A stretch of DNA of 10,100 nucleotides from WAOL01 sp964399035 (GCA_964399035.1 CAYNPH010000038.1:1-10100), one strand, 5' to 3'; positions 1-7,056 are shown, counted from the stretch's first letter. Translations and numbers: made by a program. The notes: a model not told the origin generated them from the sequence alone.

Positions 1-576
1 ACCTCGAACTTCTACGTGGGGTACATGATACCCGTCGCTGAGGGTTTGGAGGCGGCGGTGACTGAGGCGCAGCTACACAGCAGGTACGCGCTGGGCACGG
101 AATTCGTTGAGGCTGAGGAAGGCGAGCGCGGTGTAGGGCAGATGATATACTACGTCGAGATAGCGTCCGCCCCCTACACCTTCAGCTTCGACCTAGACAC
201 GAGGTACGTGGGTAGGACAACGTTCGTAACGACCCACGCGGGCGAGCCAGCAGTGAGCAAGGAGGAGAGGGTGGAGAGGATCAAGGCAGCCCTAAACGCC
301 CTCAAGAGGCTAGTGCTGGAACTCGGGTTCGGAGCCAAGAAAACCAGGTTCCTCCCCACCGTCGAGTGGGAATCTCTAGTGGTGGCGGTCTCAGACAACG
401 TATGGACAGTCCCCAGCCCCTTCAGCGCCAACTACGTCGAGGCAGCCAAGAAGAAGCTCTCCCTAATAAGCGAGAACACCAAGCTCCACGTGTACGAGGC
501 AGGCAAGGAGAAAACCCTCGAGGAAGTACTGGAGGAAGCGATCAAGGACGCCGTGAGCAGGGTCGAGAAGCCCTAA
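1..576 (+). CDS. cas7: Type I-A Cascade backbone subunit Cas7 (Csa2/DevR family), 3' part only
   Basis: The reading frame is open from base 1 and ends with TAA at 574-576, giving the C-terminal 191 residues; the family is usually about 300-350 residues, so roughly the first 40 percent lies outside the window. Cas7 is the RNA-binding backbone subunit that polymerises along the crRNA in the Cascade complex. The visible support is a stretch beginning QMIYYVEIASAPYTFSFDLD (encoded around 140-200), which resembles the conserved Q-x-x-x-x-VE-x-AS-x-x-Y-x-F-x-F-x-LD segment of archaeal Csa2/DevR proteins, and the position directly before cas5a. The tail is Lys/Glu-rich and helical. A valine GTG at 16 and an ATG at 25 are in frame, but are internal because the frame continues upstream. 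Family assignment rests on recalled sequence similarity plus context. Confidence 0.85.
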   Translation, partial: TSNFYVGYMIPVAEGLEAAVTEAQLHSRYALGTEFVEAEEGERGVGQMIYYVEIASAPYTFSFDLDTRYVGRTTFVTTHAGEPAVSKEERVERIKAALNALKRLVLELGFGAKKTRFLPTVEWESLVVAVSDNVWTVPSPFSANYVEAAKKKLSLISENTKLHVYEAGKEKTLEEVLEEAIKDAVSRVEKP

Positions 577-629
577 GCGCTGGCGAAGGTGCTCCCAAAG
601 TGCCTCAAGAGGAAGCAGTAGCGTACGTC

Positions 630-1451
630 ATGGACGTGGAGTTCGTGTGGGGATACCAAGCAACGATAGCGGGCCTAACGAAGTCACCCCCACCCTACAC
701 GTACCCACCGCCAACAACCATCCTAGGCGCCATAGCGGAGGCGATAGCCAGGTCAGAGGGCTTAGCCGGGGAAGACTCACTACCGACAATAATGAACGCC
801 CTAACCAAGAACCTAATAGCGGTAGCCATGAAACCCGTGAACTGCATCCCAATAAAGTACCAAGACATCAACAGAGTAATAGCGATCAGGGAAGCTGGCG
901 GCATAAAATATCCGAGCATCGAAGATCTCCAGGGCTCCTTTGACGCCCCAGCAAGAGGCAAGACCATACTGACGTCGCTGGGCGGCGGCCCGCCAACGAT
1001 CAGGTGGGTTCTGGTATGGCGCCGTAACCCAGTGATTAGATCGTTAACGCGCCCGCAGGAAGTGTTGCTGAGCCCCAAACACTTATGGCGGGTTCATAGG
1101 GTGGGGAGCAAGGAAAGCCTAGCTTCCGTGGTCAACGTGCTGAGGAAGCCCGTTAAGCTCCTGCCGAGCGGTGCTGAGGAAAGAACGGCGTTCTCTTTCC
1201 CGCTGAAAGCTGTGTCTAAGTACGACCCTAGGGGCAGGTGGGTCGTGGAGTCCTACGCCGACCCCTTCAAACCGTACGCTGAGGGTGAGTCACCAGCCCT
1301 AAGGTACTTGAAAGGGGAAGTGATTCCCTTCGCGGCACCCATGCTCACCGCTGTTGATGAGGAGCCGGTGGCGTGGGTTACTCCCTCGGAGGAAGGCACC
1401 CTACTGGAGGTTGAGGAGGTAGGGGCGGTCGTGGGGGTGATTAAGGATTGA
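630..1451 (+). CDS. cas5: Cas5a, crRNA 5'-handle binding subunit of type I-A Cascade
   Basis: This encodes 273 residues. Cas5 caps the 5' handle of the crRNA and joins the Cas7 filament to the large subunit. The N-terminus is characteristic: MDVEFVWGYQATIAG, followed by a proline-rich YTYPPPTTILGAIAEA block matching the Cas5 pattern in which a short beta strand and tryptophan lead into PPPTTxxGxxA. The frame stays open upstream into cas7, so the start must be chosen: ATG 630 places the family N-terminus exactly at residue 1. An in-frame GTG at 600 would add ten residues that do not look conserved. The ribosome-binding signal is weak (GAGG near 610). The gene lies 53 bases after cas7 and its TGA overlaps the TTG start of the next gene by 4 bases. 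The middle and C-terminal parts show no motif I can name. Confidence 0.9.
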   Translation: MDVEFVWGYQATIAGLTKSPPPYTYPPPTTILGAIAEAIARSEGLAGEDSLPTIMNALTKNLIAVAMKPVNCIPIKYQDINRVIAIREAGGIKYPSIEDLQGSFDAPARGKTILTSLGGGPPTIRWVLVWRRNPVIRSLTRPQEVLLSPKHLWRVHRVGSKESLASVVNVLRKPVKLLPSGAEERTAFSFPLKAVSKYDPRGRWVVESYADPFKPYAEGESPALRYLKGEVIPFAAPMLTAVDEEPVAWVTPSEEGTLLEVEEVGAVVGVIKD

Positions 1452-2728
1452 GGCTCATCCTTAAGGTTCCTCCGGACGCGTCATTCCTAAGCTCCGCCCT
1501 CTACGAGGGCGTGGCGTACTTACTGAGCGTCGCTGGCGGGAGAGTGACGCCTAACTACATAGAGTTACCTGACGACGCTTTCGCACGCGCCTTCAGAGAG
1601 GTGGCGAAGGACGAGGAAAGGTTAAGCGGGGTGAAGATAGCGTCCACCCGAAACGACCGCAAGTCAATAAACAACCTCCTCAAGTCCCTAGGCGTTAACC
1701 CCGAGGACTTCTGGCCAGAGAAGAAGAAGGGAGGTAAAGCTAGTATCGTTCCGTACGGGAACCTAATAGGTAAGGTTGCTGAGGTATCCATCAGTAAGCC
1801 CGAGGTCCTCAACCGTCCCGGAACCGTGGAACTCAGCGTGAGGCTCAAGGGTAAGGAAATCTTCGTGGGTTCCGGTGAACCATTCCTCAGCCTAGCCCTC
1901 TTCAAGTCTTGCGACAAGTATGGGTCGCTCAGGGTGTGGGAGTTCACGTCGCTGGGTGAGCAAGTGCGTCAGAAGCTGTCCATTAACGCTGCCCTCACAT
2001 GCCTCCTAGGCCTTTACTCCTCCTACGTAGGGAGGGTAGGTAACACTAACCTCTTCCTCTTCCTAGACCCGTCCGAAGTTGTTGAAGTGCTGAGCACCTC
2101 AATGATGAGCGGTAAGGATCCCTCGGAGGCGCTGCGGTGGAGGATTAACGTTAGGAACACGGGTAAGGAGGTCATCACCGACTTCCTCGAGGCTGCCGTG
2201 GTTCCGCCAGCAGTGTTGACTAGGTTGGCTCTCAGCGTTAAGTTCGCTGAGGCGTTGGAGGGAACGGACATTGAGGCGCTGAGGCTAAGGCTAGTTAGGG
2301 TTGATGAGGAAGGCAACATATACAAGGTGTACGGAGACATGCCGATAGAGGCGAGGAGGGAGCCCCTCCTCAAGGGAAGGTTAAGCGAGAAACTATCGGA
2401 GCACGTTAGTAAGTCGTCACCGCTAATGAGGTGCGTCCAGCTCTTCGTGTGGAAGGGTCAGGGCAGGGGTGTGAGGCTTTGCGAGGAGAACGACCACGTA
2501 CTGAAAGCCGTCGACGCCCTCTACAGGTTCGTCGCGTTGAGGGATCCTACCGCGCTGGCCGAGTACGCTAGGCATTTGAGGGATGCTGCTGACGTGCTTG
2601 AGGCTGCTGTGAGAGGAGGTGAGTCGGGGGCAACCGCGTGGAGGATGAATACCTATAGGCGGTGGGTCGCCGGGTTGGACTACGCGGTTAGGGAGCTAAT
2701 GGAGCGGGTTTTTGGAAGCTCTGCTTGA
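1448..2728 (+). CDS. cas8a: Probable type I-A Cascade large subunit (Cas8a-like)
   Basis: This encodes 426 residues, starting at TTG 1448 inside the stop of cas5a (TTGA overlap). GGGGGTGA lies a few bases upstream as a plausible ribosome-binding site. The large subunit recognises the PAM and helps recruit Cas3. I identify it mainly by position, between cas5a and cas3', and by its size; Cas8a proteins are poorly conserved and I see no diagnostic motif. Visible features are a basic stretch at residues about 90-98 (EKKKGGKAS), two cysteines in the middle region, a helical segment with VVPPAVLTRLALSVKFAEAL near 250-270, and an Ala/Arg-rich helical C-terminus. There is no membrane segment or signal peptide. 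It could belong to Cas8a2 (Csa4/Csx9) or be a divergent branch. A more remote alternative is another accessory cas protein in the same slot. Confidence 0.7.
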   Translation: MRLILKVPPDASFLSSALYEGVAYLLSVAGGRVTPNYIELPDDAFARAFREVAKDEERLSGVKIASTRNDRKSINNLLKSLGVNPEDFWPEKKKGGKASIVPYGNLIGKVAEVSISKPEVLNRPGTVELSVRLKGKEIFVGSGEPFLSLALFKSCDKYGSLRVWEFTSLGEQVRQKLSINAALTCLLGLYSSYVGRVGNTNLFLFLDPSEVVEVLSTSMMSGKDPSEALRWRINVRNTGKEVITDFLEAAVVPPAVLTRLALSVKFAEALEGTDIEALRLRLVRVDEEGNIYKVYGDMPIEARREPLLKGRLSEKLSEHVSKSSPLMRCVQLFVWKGQGRGVRLCEENDHVLKAVDALYRFVALRDPTALAEYARHLRDAADVLEAAVRGGESGATAWRMNTYRRWVAGLDYAVRELMERVFGSSA

Positions 2729-4632
2729 GGGGGTGGCGGGGCTTAGTCAGGGTCTGGAAGCATTACTTAGACGTTATCAACGCCCGTCACGGGGGTGCGG
2801 GCAGGCCCTTCATGGATAAGGTCATCAGCATCCTTGATGAGGGGTGGGATGAGAGGAACGTGTTCATTGTTGAGGCGCCGACAGGGTACGGTAAGACGGA
2901 CATCTCCCTGACCGTGGCTAAGTATAGTGTTGAGGAGGAGCTTAAGGCAGTCATCGCTTACCCGCTGAGGACGTTGCTCGAGCAGCAGGTGGGTGTGTTC
3001 GAGGAGTTATTCAGGGAGTGCGGGCTTGGTAAGAACCTTATTGGGAAAAGGTACATGATGCACCCCGAGTCCCTCTACTTCGTGAAGCCAGTCACCCTAA
3101 CGACGGTCGATACCCTAGCGTTAACCATGTTGGGCGTGGCGCCGGAGGACCTGAGTAAGGTTCTCTCCTCCCTAATAGGGGAGGGGCGCGGATGGGGCTC
3201 CATGGGTCACTACGTTTTCTCGTGGGCCTCGGCATTCACCTCAAACATCGTTGTTGACGAGGCCCACCTCCTAGCCGACTCCGGTAAGGCCCTAGCCTTC
3301 ATATCGTTCCTTGCTAGGGAAGCGATCCTGCATGATCAACACCTAATAATCATGACGGCCACGATGCCGCCGCAACTACCTAAGCTAATCAAGGAAGTCG
3401 CGGGCGGGCATGGGGAGAGAAAGGTACGGGTCATTAGCTTCGAGGACCACTTAAGAGGGGTTGAGTCAGGGGGCGTGAGCGATGACTTCATCATCGGCAG
3501 GGCGGGCAAGGAGTACGTGGTGGAGACCAAGCCCGTAAGTGGCGGTGCTGACGGAGGGGTTAAGGAGGCTGTCGAGTGGGTTGCTAAGGCGTGTGAGGAC
3601 CGCGACGTCAAGCCGCCGAGGGTGCTGGCGGTATTTAACACCGTTGGGGAGGCTGTCGAGGCGTACCGCCTAGCCCTTAGGGAACTCCCCATAGAACCTG
3701 AGAGGGTGCTGCTCCTCCACTCAAGATTCACCGCAGCCGACAGGGAAGCCCTGGCCAGGAAGCTGGGAACCATCACTGAGGGCGTGAGGAGGGGGGAGGA
3801 CACTAAGCCATACGCCGTCATAGCCACCCAAGCGGTGGAGGCCGGCGTGGACATAACGTCCAACATATTCGCCACGGACGCCGCCCCACCAACCACGGTG
3901 GTTCAGAGGGCCGGGAGGTTCCTGAGGTACGGGGAGAGGAGGGGTAGGGCGCTCCTATGGTGGGAGGGCAGCGAGGAATCCGTTAAGCCCGGTAAGTCGG
4001 GTCTCTACAAGGTGTATGACCCGCGCCTAGTTGAGGCAACGATTAAGTGGGTGAGGAGCCATGAAGGCAAGGTGAACCTACACCTACCCAGGGTTCCGCA
4101 GGGCTTACCCGACATAACGCCCAAGCCAGGATACGGTAGCGTGCTGAGTGACGCGTACTCCCACATACTGAACGCGTTAAGGGGGCGGGAGCTGCGGCTG
4201 ATATCGCGCATGGAGGACATAGTGACTGACTACATGAAGGGGTCTAGGAGGGCTGCCGAACTACTTACCGAGCTCGGAGGCTCATTCATACGTGACTCAA
4301 CGCTAGCCCCCGTAATCCCAGAGGGACTAGCGGGCCGGGACGGAGGCTCAGGTGGGTTGATGAGGTACGTAATACCGGCTACTCCATCAACACTACTACG
4401 CCTCCACAAGGCGGGTAAGGTTGTGGGTGTGGTTACGGACGCCGGGCTAATTAAGCCGCTACCGCAACACGTTAAGGAGCAGCTGAACAAGGCCCTGAGG
4501 TACTGGGGTAACGGGCGTGCTTGGGGTGTTGCCGCAGCGCTGAGGTGCATTACTAAGGTGACGGCATGCTTAGGCGTTAACGCCTTCGTGGTTAGGGCGG
4601 AGTATGATTCGAGGGAGGGGCTTAAGGCGTGA
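2725..4632 (+). CDS. cas3': Cas3' DExH helicase subunit
   Basis: This 635-residue superfamily 2 helicase is the motor half of the split Cas3 used by type I-A systems; it unwinds DNA captured by Cascade so that Cas3'' can degrade it. Motifs are clear: Walker A APTGYGKTD at residues 51-59, motif Ia around AYPLRTLLEQQV (78-89), TTVDT (126-130), Walker B VVDEAH (176-181), motif III TATMP (211-215), motif V ATQAVEAGVDI (367-377) and motif VI QRAGR (394-398). No HD domain is fused at the N-terminus, consistent with the separate downstream nuclease. About 200 residues follow motif VI, as in Cas3 C-terminal extensions. The start is TTG 2725, overlapping the previous TGA by 4 bases; ATG 2812 is the next methionine but would leave a gap before the helicase core. 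Confidence 0.95.
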   Translation: MRGWRGLVRVWKHYLDVINARHGGAGRPFMDKVISILDEGWDERNVFIVEAPTGYGKTDISLTVAKYSVEEELKAVIAYPLRTLLEQQVGVFEELFRECGLGKNLIGKRYMMHPESLYFVKPVTLTTVDTLALTMLGVAPEDLSKVLSSLIGEGRGWGSMGHYVFSWASAFTSNIVVDEAHLLADSGKALAFISFLAREAILHDQHLIIMTATMPPQLPKLIKEVAGGHGERKVRVISFEDHLRGVESGGVSDDFIIGRAGKEYVVETKPVSGGADGGVKEAVEWVAKACEDRDVKPPRVLAVFNTVGEAVEAYRLALRELPIEPERVLLLHSRFTAADREALARKLGTITEGVRRGEDTKPYAVIATQAVEAGVDITSNIFATDAAPPTTVVQRAGRFLRYGERRGRALLWWEGSEESVKPGKSGLYKVYDPRLVEATIKWVRSHEGKVNLHLPRVPQGLPDITPKPGYGSVLSDAYSHILNALRGRELRLISRMEDIVTDYMKGSRRAAELLTELGGSFIRDSTLAPVIPEGLAGRDGGSGGLMRYVIPATPSTLLRLHKAGKVVGVVTDAGLIKPLPQHVKEQLNKALRYWGNGRAWGVAAALRCITKVTACLGVNAFVVRAEYDSREGLKA

Positions 4633-5420
4633 GGGGCGCTAAGCTCTACTCATACCGCTACGTATGCGGTGGCCGGGAGGTGATAGCTGAGTACTTAACC
4701 GATCACTCAGCTAGGGTGGTGAAGCACTTAACACGCGTTAAGTCCTCGCCGCTGAGTAGGTACGCGGCGCTGAAGGGGGGTGTTGGTGAGGAGGACTTCG
4801 TTAACGCCCTCCTAGTTGCTGGCGCGCTACATGATGTGGGCAAAGCCTTCTACCAGTTAAGCGTGCGGGTCGATGAGAGAGGCTGCGAGCGCCTATCGTT
4901 CATGGGGCACGAGTGGATATCCGCGTACTTCATAGAGCGGTTAAGGAGGGAAGTAAGCCCAAGGAAGTCACCCGTGGTCCCCCTACTTGACGTCGCCCTC
5001 TACGCCGTCCTACTCCACCATCACGCAATGGACGTGCGCGACAGGGCGAGGAAGTCGGTCACGCGGCTCAAACCACCGCGCAGGGAGGACATCATTAGCG
5101 GGTTAAGCGAGCTAAGCGAGCTAATACCCGACAACGCGATCAAGGAAGCATACCTCGAAACCCTCGAGGACACCGTGGATAAGGTACTCAAACACGCCGG
5201 AAAAAGCTTAGCGGACATCATCACGCCCGTGCAGACCACCTACTTCGACATACTCAAGAAATCAGCAGACAGGAAGGGCAGGAGGGTCCTCTACCTGCTG
5301 GGCGTCGCTGCCTTAGTCACTGCGGACTACTTGGCGGCCGGGGAGGTTAGGGGGCCCTCAGCCTCTAGGTTCTGGAAAGCTGTTTTAGAGTTCAGCAACA
5401 CGTACTTCAGGGGGCGTTAA
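4629..5420 (+). CDS. cas3'': Cas3'' HD-family nuclease subunit
   Basis: This 263-residue HD-domain protein is the nuclease half of split Cas3 and is expected to be a metal-dependent single-strand DNA nuclease. Metal-binding landmarks appear in the usual order: DHS at residues 25-27, ALHDVGK at 66-72 (the HD pair), MGHE at 92-95, and a LLHHH cluster at 128-132. A C-terminal helix with GVAALVTADYLAA resembles the conserved closing helix of Cas3'' proteins. All expected histidines are present, so it is predicted active. The GTG start at 4629 overlaps the cas3' stop by 4 bases (GTGA), which fits a stoichiometric pairing with the helicase. The stop TAA at 5418-5420 lies just before cas6. Confidence 0.93.
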   Translation: MRGAKLYSYRYVCGGREVIAEYLTDHSARVVKHLTRVKSSPLSRYAALKGGVGEEDFVNALLVAGALHDVGKAFYQLSVRVDERGCERLSFMGHEWISAYFIERLRREVSPRKSPVVPLLDVALYAVLLHHHAMDVRDRARKSVTRLKPPRREDIISGLSELSELIPDNAIKEAYLETLEDTVDKVLKHAGKSLADIITPVQTTYFDILKKSADRKGRRVLYLLGVAALVTADYLAAGEVRGPSASRFWKAVLEFSNTYFRGR

Positions 5421-5424
5421 TTCC

Positions 5425-5430
5425 GGGGTG
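5425..5430 (+). promoter_or_regulatory. Ribosome-binding site deciding the cas6 start
   Basis: GGGGTG lies 7 bases before GTG 5438 and 1 base before TTG 5432. The spacing favours the GTG. This is the only junction of the block from cas5a to cas6 that is not a 4-base overlap, so cas6 probably needs its own ribosome entry. Confidence 0.55.
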
Positions 5431-5437
5431 CTTGATC

Positions 5438-6358
5438 GTGGCGTCCGCGGGTAGAACCTTAACCACGTTCGTGATCGAGGTGGTTGCGGAGGAGGGCTGC
5501 ACCCTCCCCTGGTTCCCCGGTCACGAGACTAGGGCGGCGTTCCTTGCCGCGGTGAGGCGTGTTAGTGAGTCCCTGGCTGAGACCCTCCACTCGGGCGTTG
5601 AGGTCGGGGTTAGGGGTAGGAGGTCCGTCATGTCCCTCAAAGCCCTGAGGATGGTCTCGAAGGTCAGGTGGGTTAAGGTGGAGGACGAGGGCAGGACGCC
5701 GTTAAGGTTCGGCCCCGGCTCCAGGCTAGGGCAGAGAGCCTTAGTGGAGCCCGGCGCGACCGGGTGGTTCTCAGTAACCATACTGGACGAGGGGGTGGCT
5801 AGGGAGGCGGTCACAACAATACCCTCGATCATGGGGGAGGAACTCACGCTAGGCCCCTGCAGGCTAAGGGCAACAACCCTCAGGATAGAGGTCGTGGACG
5901 TGGGGAAGCTCCTCGAGGAAGCCCCAGAGGACTGGGAAAGCATAGACACGTACTTCCTAACACCAACCTACCTAAACCCAATCAAGGGAGACGCACGCTA
6001 CAAGATCCTCTACCCAGAAATAAACGCCCTACTAGCAAACCTAATAGCCACAGCCCACCACACAACCAACCAAAACTACCCAAAACCAGAAGAACTAGCA
6101 AACAAAACATACATATCAGGAATAGACATCAAAACACCAAAAACAAAACCCAACGAAAACACAGCACCAACAGGCTTCATCGGATGGACAAAAATAAGAC
6201 CCAGAGAAAAAACCGACCCAAAAACAAAGAAACTAATAGCACACCTACTCAAACTAGCAGAAAAAACCAACACAGGCGGCAACAGATCCGCAGGATACGG
6301 AGAAACAAAAACAAAAATAAACACACAAGAAAACCAAAAACAACCACCCACACCCTAA
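5438..6358 (+). CDS. cas6: Cas6 CRISPR RNA endoribonuclease
   Basis: This encodes 306 residues from GTG 5438. Cas6 binds each repeat of the array transcript and cuts it to leave an 8-nucleotide 5' handle. The N-terminal part has the pattern FPGHETRAAFLAAV followed by AETLHSG, matching the Cas6 helix region in which the second histidine is a candidate catalytic residue. The C-terminal half contains TGFIGW and, near residues 278-290, the glycine-rich loop NTGGNRSAGYGETK typical of the second ferredoxin-like fold. GTG 5438 is preferred because GGGGTG at 5425-5430 sits 7 bases upstream; TTG 5432 would add two residues but leaves only one base of spacing. From about 5940 the sense strand becomes almost entirely A and C, unlike the first half of the gene. 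The stop is 11 bases before the first decayed CRISPR repeat. Confidence 0.9.
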   Translation: MASAGRTLTTFVIEVVAEEGCTLPWFPGHETRAAFLAAVRRVSESLAETLHSGVEVGVRGRRSVMSLKALRMVSKVRWVKVEDEGRTPLRFGPGSRLGQRALVEPGATGWFSVTILDEGVAREAVTTIPSIMGEELTLGPCRLRATTLRIEVVDVGKLLEEAPEDWESIDTYFLTPTYLNPIKGDARYKILYPEINALLANLIATAHHTTNQNYPKPEELANKTYISGIDIKTPKTKPNENTAPTGFIGWTKIRPREKTDPKTKKLIAHLLKLAEKTNTGGNRSAGYGETKTKINTQENQKQPPTP

Positions 6359-6369
6359 AAGAAAAACAA
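6313..6369 (-). terminator. T-tract cluster likely ending the CRISPR transcript
   Basis: Read on the minus strand, downstream of the last repeat, there are T5 runs at 6362-6366, 6336-6340 and 6313-6317, with shorter T4 runs between them. Archaeal RNA polymerase commonly terminates at such U-tracts without a hairpin. They lie inside and just after the cas6 coding end, so the same bases serve the Cas6 C-terminus and could stop the convergent array transcript. The termination role is inferred. Confidence 0.45.
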
Positions 6370-6459
6370 CCTAACCCTCATTCTTTATTGATACACCGAG
6401 CCAGAAGAGGTTGCGAAAGTCAAGGAGATTGCTATTTTCAATTCATTCTTGCTTGATAC
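6370..6459 (-). repeat. Two decayed terminal CRISPR repeats and the spacer between them
   Basis: The repeat at 6370-6394 differs from the consensus at seven positions, six of them in the half that would supply the crRNA 5' handle, while the other half is preserved. The repeat at 6435-6459 differs at three positions (1, 17 and 18 on the + strand). Decay is graded towards cas6, as expected at the trailer end. The handle sequence is destroyed in the outermost repeat, but that repeat would not need to provide a handle if it is the last in the transcript. Confidence 0.85.
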
Positions 6460-6916
6460 AGGCGATTACGCGCGGATACTTGGTGCCGCCTGGTAGTATA
6501 TTCCTTTCAATTCATTCTTTGTTGATACTTAGCTGGTGAAACTGATGCATCATATATATGTGTACGTACTTTCAATTCATTCTTTGTTGATACCCCGACT
6601 GCCCTGAAGTCCGCTAAGGTAAGCATTTCACTTTCAATTCATTCTTTGTTGATACGTGAGTGGTGGGAAGATGCTTTCCAAGACCTTCAAGATAGCTTTC
6701 AATTCATTCTTTGTTGATACCCACGTACCCATCAACTACGCAGACCCTATATTTGAGATTTCTTTCAATTCATTCTTTGTTGATACGAACCTATATACCG
6801 CACTTAAAGAAGGTGTAGTATGGTTAGCTTTCAATTCATTCTTTGTTGATACAAAGGCGTTAAGCAGTTAATTGGGGCTTGGAACTTTGTTCTTTCAATT
6901 CATTCTTTGTTGATAC
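6370..6916 (-). CRISPR. CRISPR array, nine 25-base repeats and eight spacers, read on the minus strand
   Basis: Repeats lie at 6370-6394, 6435-6459, 6504-6528, 6569-6593, 6631-6655, 6696-6720, 6762-6786, 6828-6852 and 6892-6916. The last seven are identical (+ strand starts CTTTCAATTC and ends TTGATAC). Spacers are 40, 44, 40, 37, 40, 41, 41 and 39 bases, all different. On the minus strand the repeat ends in GAATTGAAAG, so cleavage would leave the ATTGAAAG 5' handle known from archaeal type I-A crRNAs. Two decayed repeats at the low-coordinate end mark that as the oldest, leader-distal end. Both signs place the leader at the high-coordinate side. The repeat lacks a strong hairpin, as is usual for this class. 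Cas6 encoded next door is the expected processing enzyme. The newest spacer should be 6853-6891. Confidence 0.97.
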
Positions 6917-7052
6917 CGAATGTTTATATACCTCCTTTTTAAATAAGGGTTTCCCTCAGCTCATTCCCGAGCGTGGGGACCATGAGAACACCATTGGAAA
7001 CAATTACTAGGGAAGCAATCCACGCGTGAAACTTCCAGAAATGAATCTCGAT
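6917..7052 (-). promoter_or_regulatory. CRISPR leader with promoter
   Basis: This 136-base non-coding stretch separates the newest repeat from the stop of the Fic gene. On the minus strand it contains TTATTTAAAAAGG (6934-6946), a good archaeal TATA-box match, and TATATAAAC (6922-6930) next to the repeat. A start about 25 bases beyond the first box would fall at the leader-repeat border, as is common for archaeal arrays. The leader also carries two TTCCC direct repeats (+ strand, 6951-6968) and is AT-rich only next to the array. It would drive crRNA precursor transcription and guide integration of new spacers. Which of the two boxes is used is not decided by the sequence. Confidence 0.7.
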
Positions 7053-7056
7053 TCAT
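7041..7056. repeat. Inverted repeat at the Fic stop codon and distal leader edge
   Basis: ATGAATCTCGATTCAT has two perfect 7-base arms around a 2-base centre. It covers the stop codon of the Fic gene (7053-7055) and the leader end farthest from the array. It could be a regulator-binding site for the leader or part of a transcript end for fic. A 2-base loop is too tight for a good RNA hairpin with all arms paired, so a protein-binding site is the more likely reading. Confidence 0.5.

Noticed and set aside
366..629. Longer cas5a frame extending back into cas7
   Set aside because: The extension overlaps cas7 by over 200 bases and the Cas5 N-terminal signature begins exactly at ATG 630.
6184..6456. 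A 90-codon + strand frame rich in Lys, Asn, Arg and Thr across the cas6 end and first repeats
   Set aside because: It is an out-of-frame shadow of the A-rich cas6 end and runs into the array.
6548..6562. TATATATA-like sequence within the array
   Set aside because: It lies inside a spacer (6529-6568), so its AT content reflects the invader source; no gene start follows it.
6656..6871. A 71-codon + strand frame across the array with a recurring FNSFFVDT peptide
   Set aside because: The recurring peptide is simply the CRISPR repeat translated in one frame; it has no independent coding support.
7021..7028. Palindrome CACGCGTG in the leader
   Set aside because: Eight-base GC-rich palindromes are expected by chance in this composition and it has no further symmetry around it.
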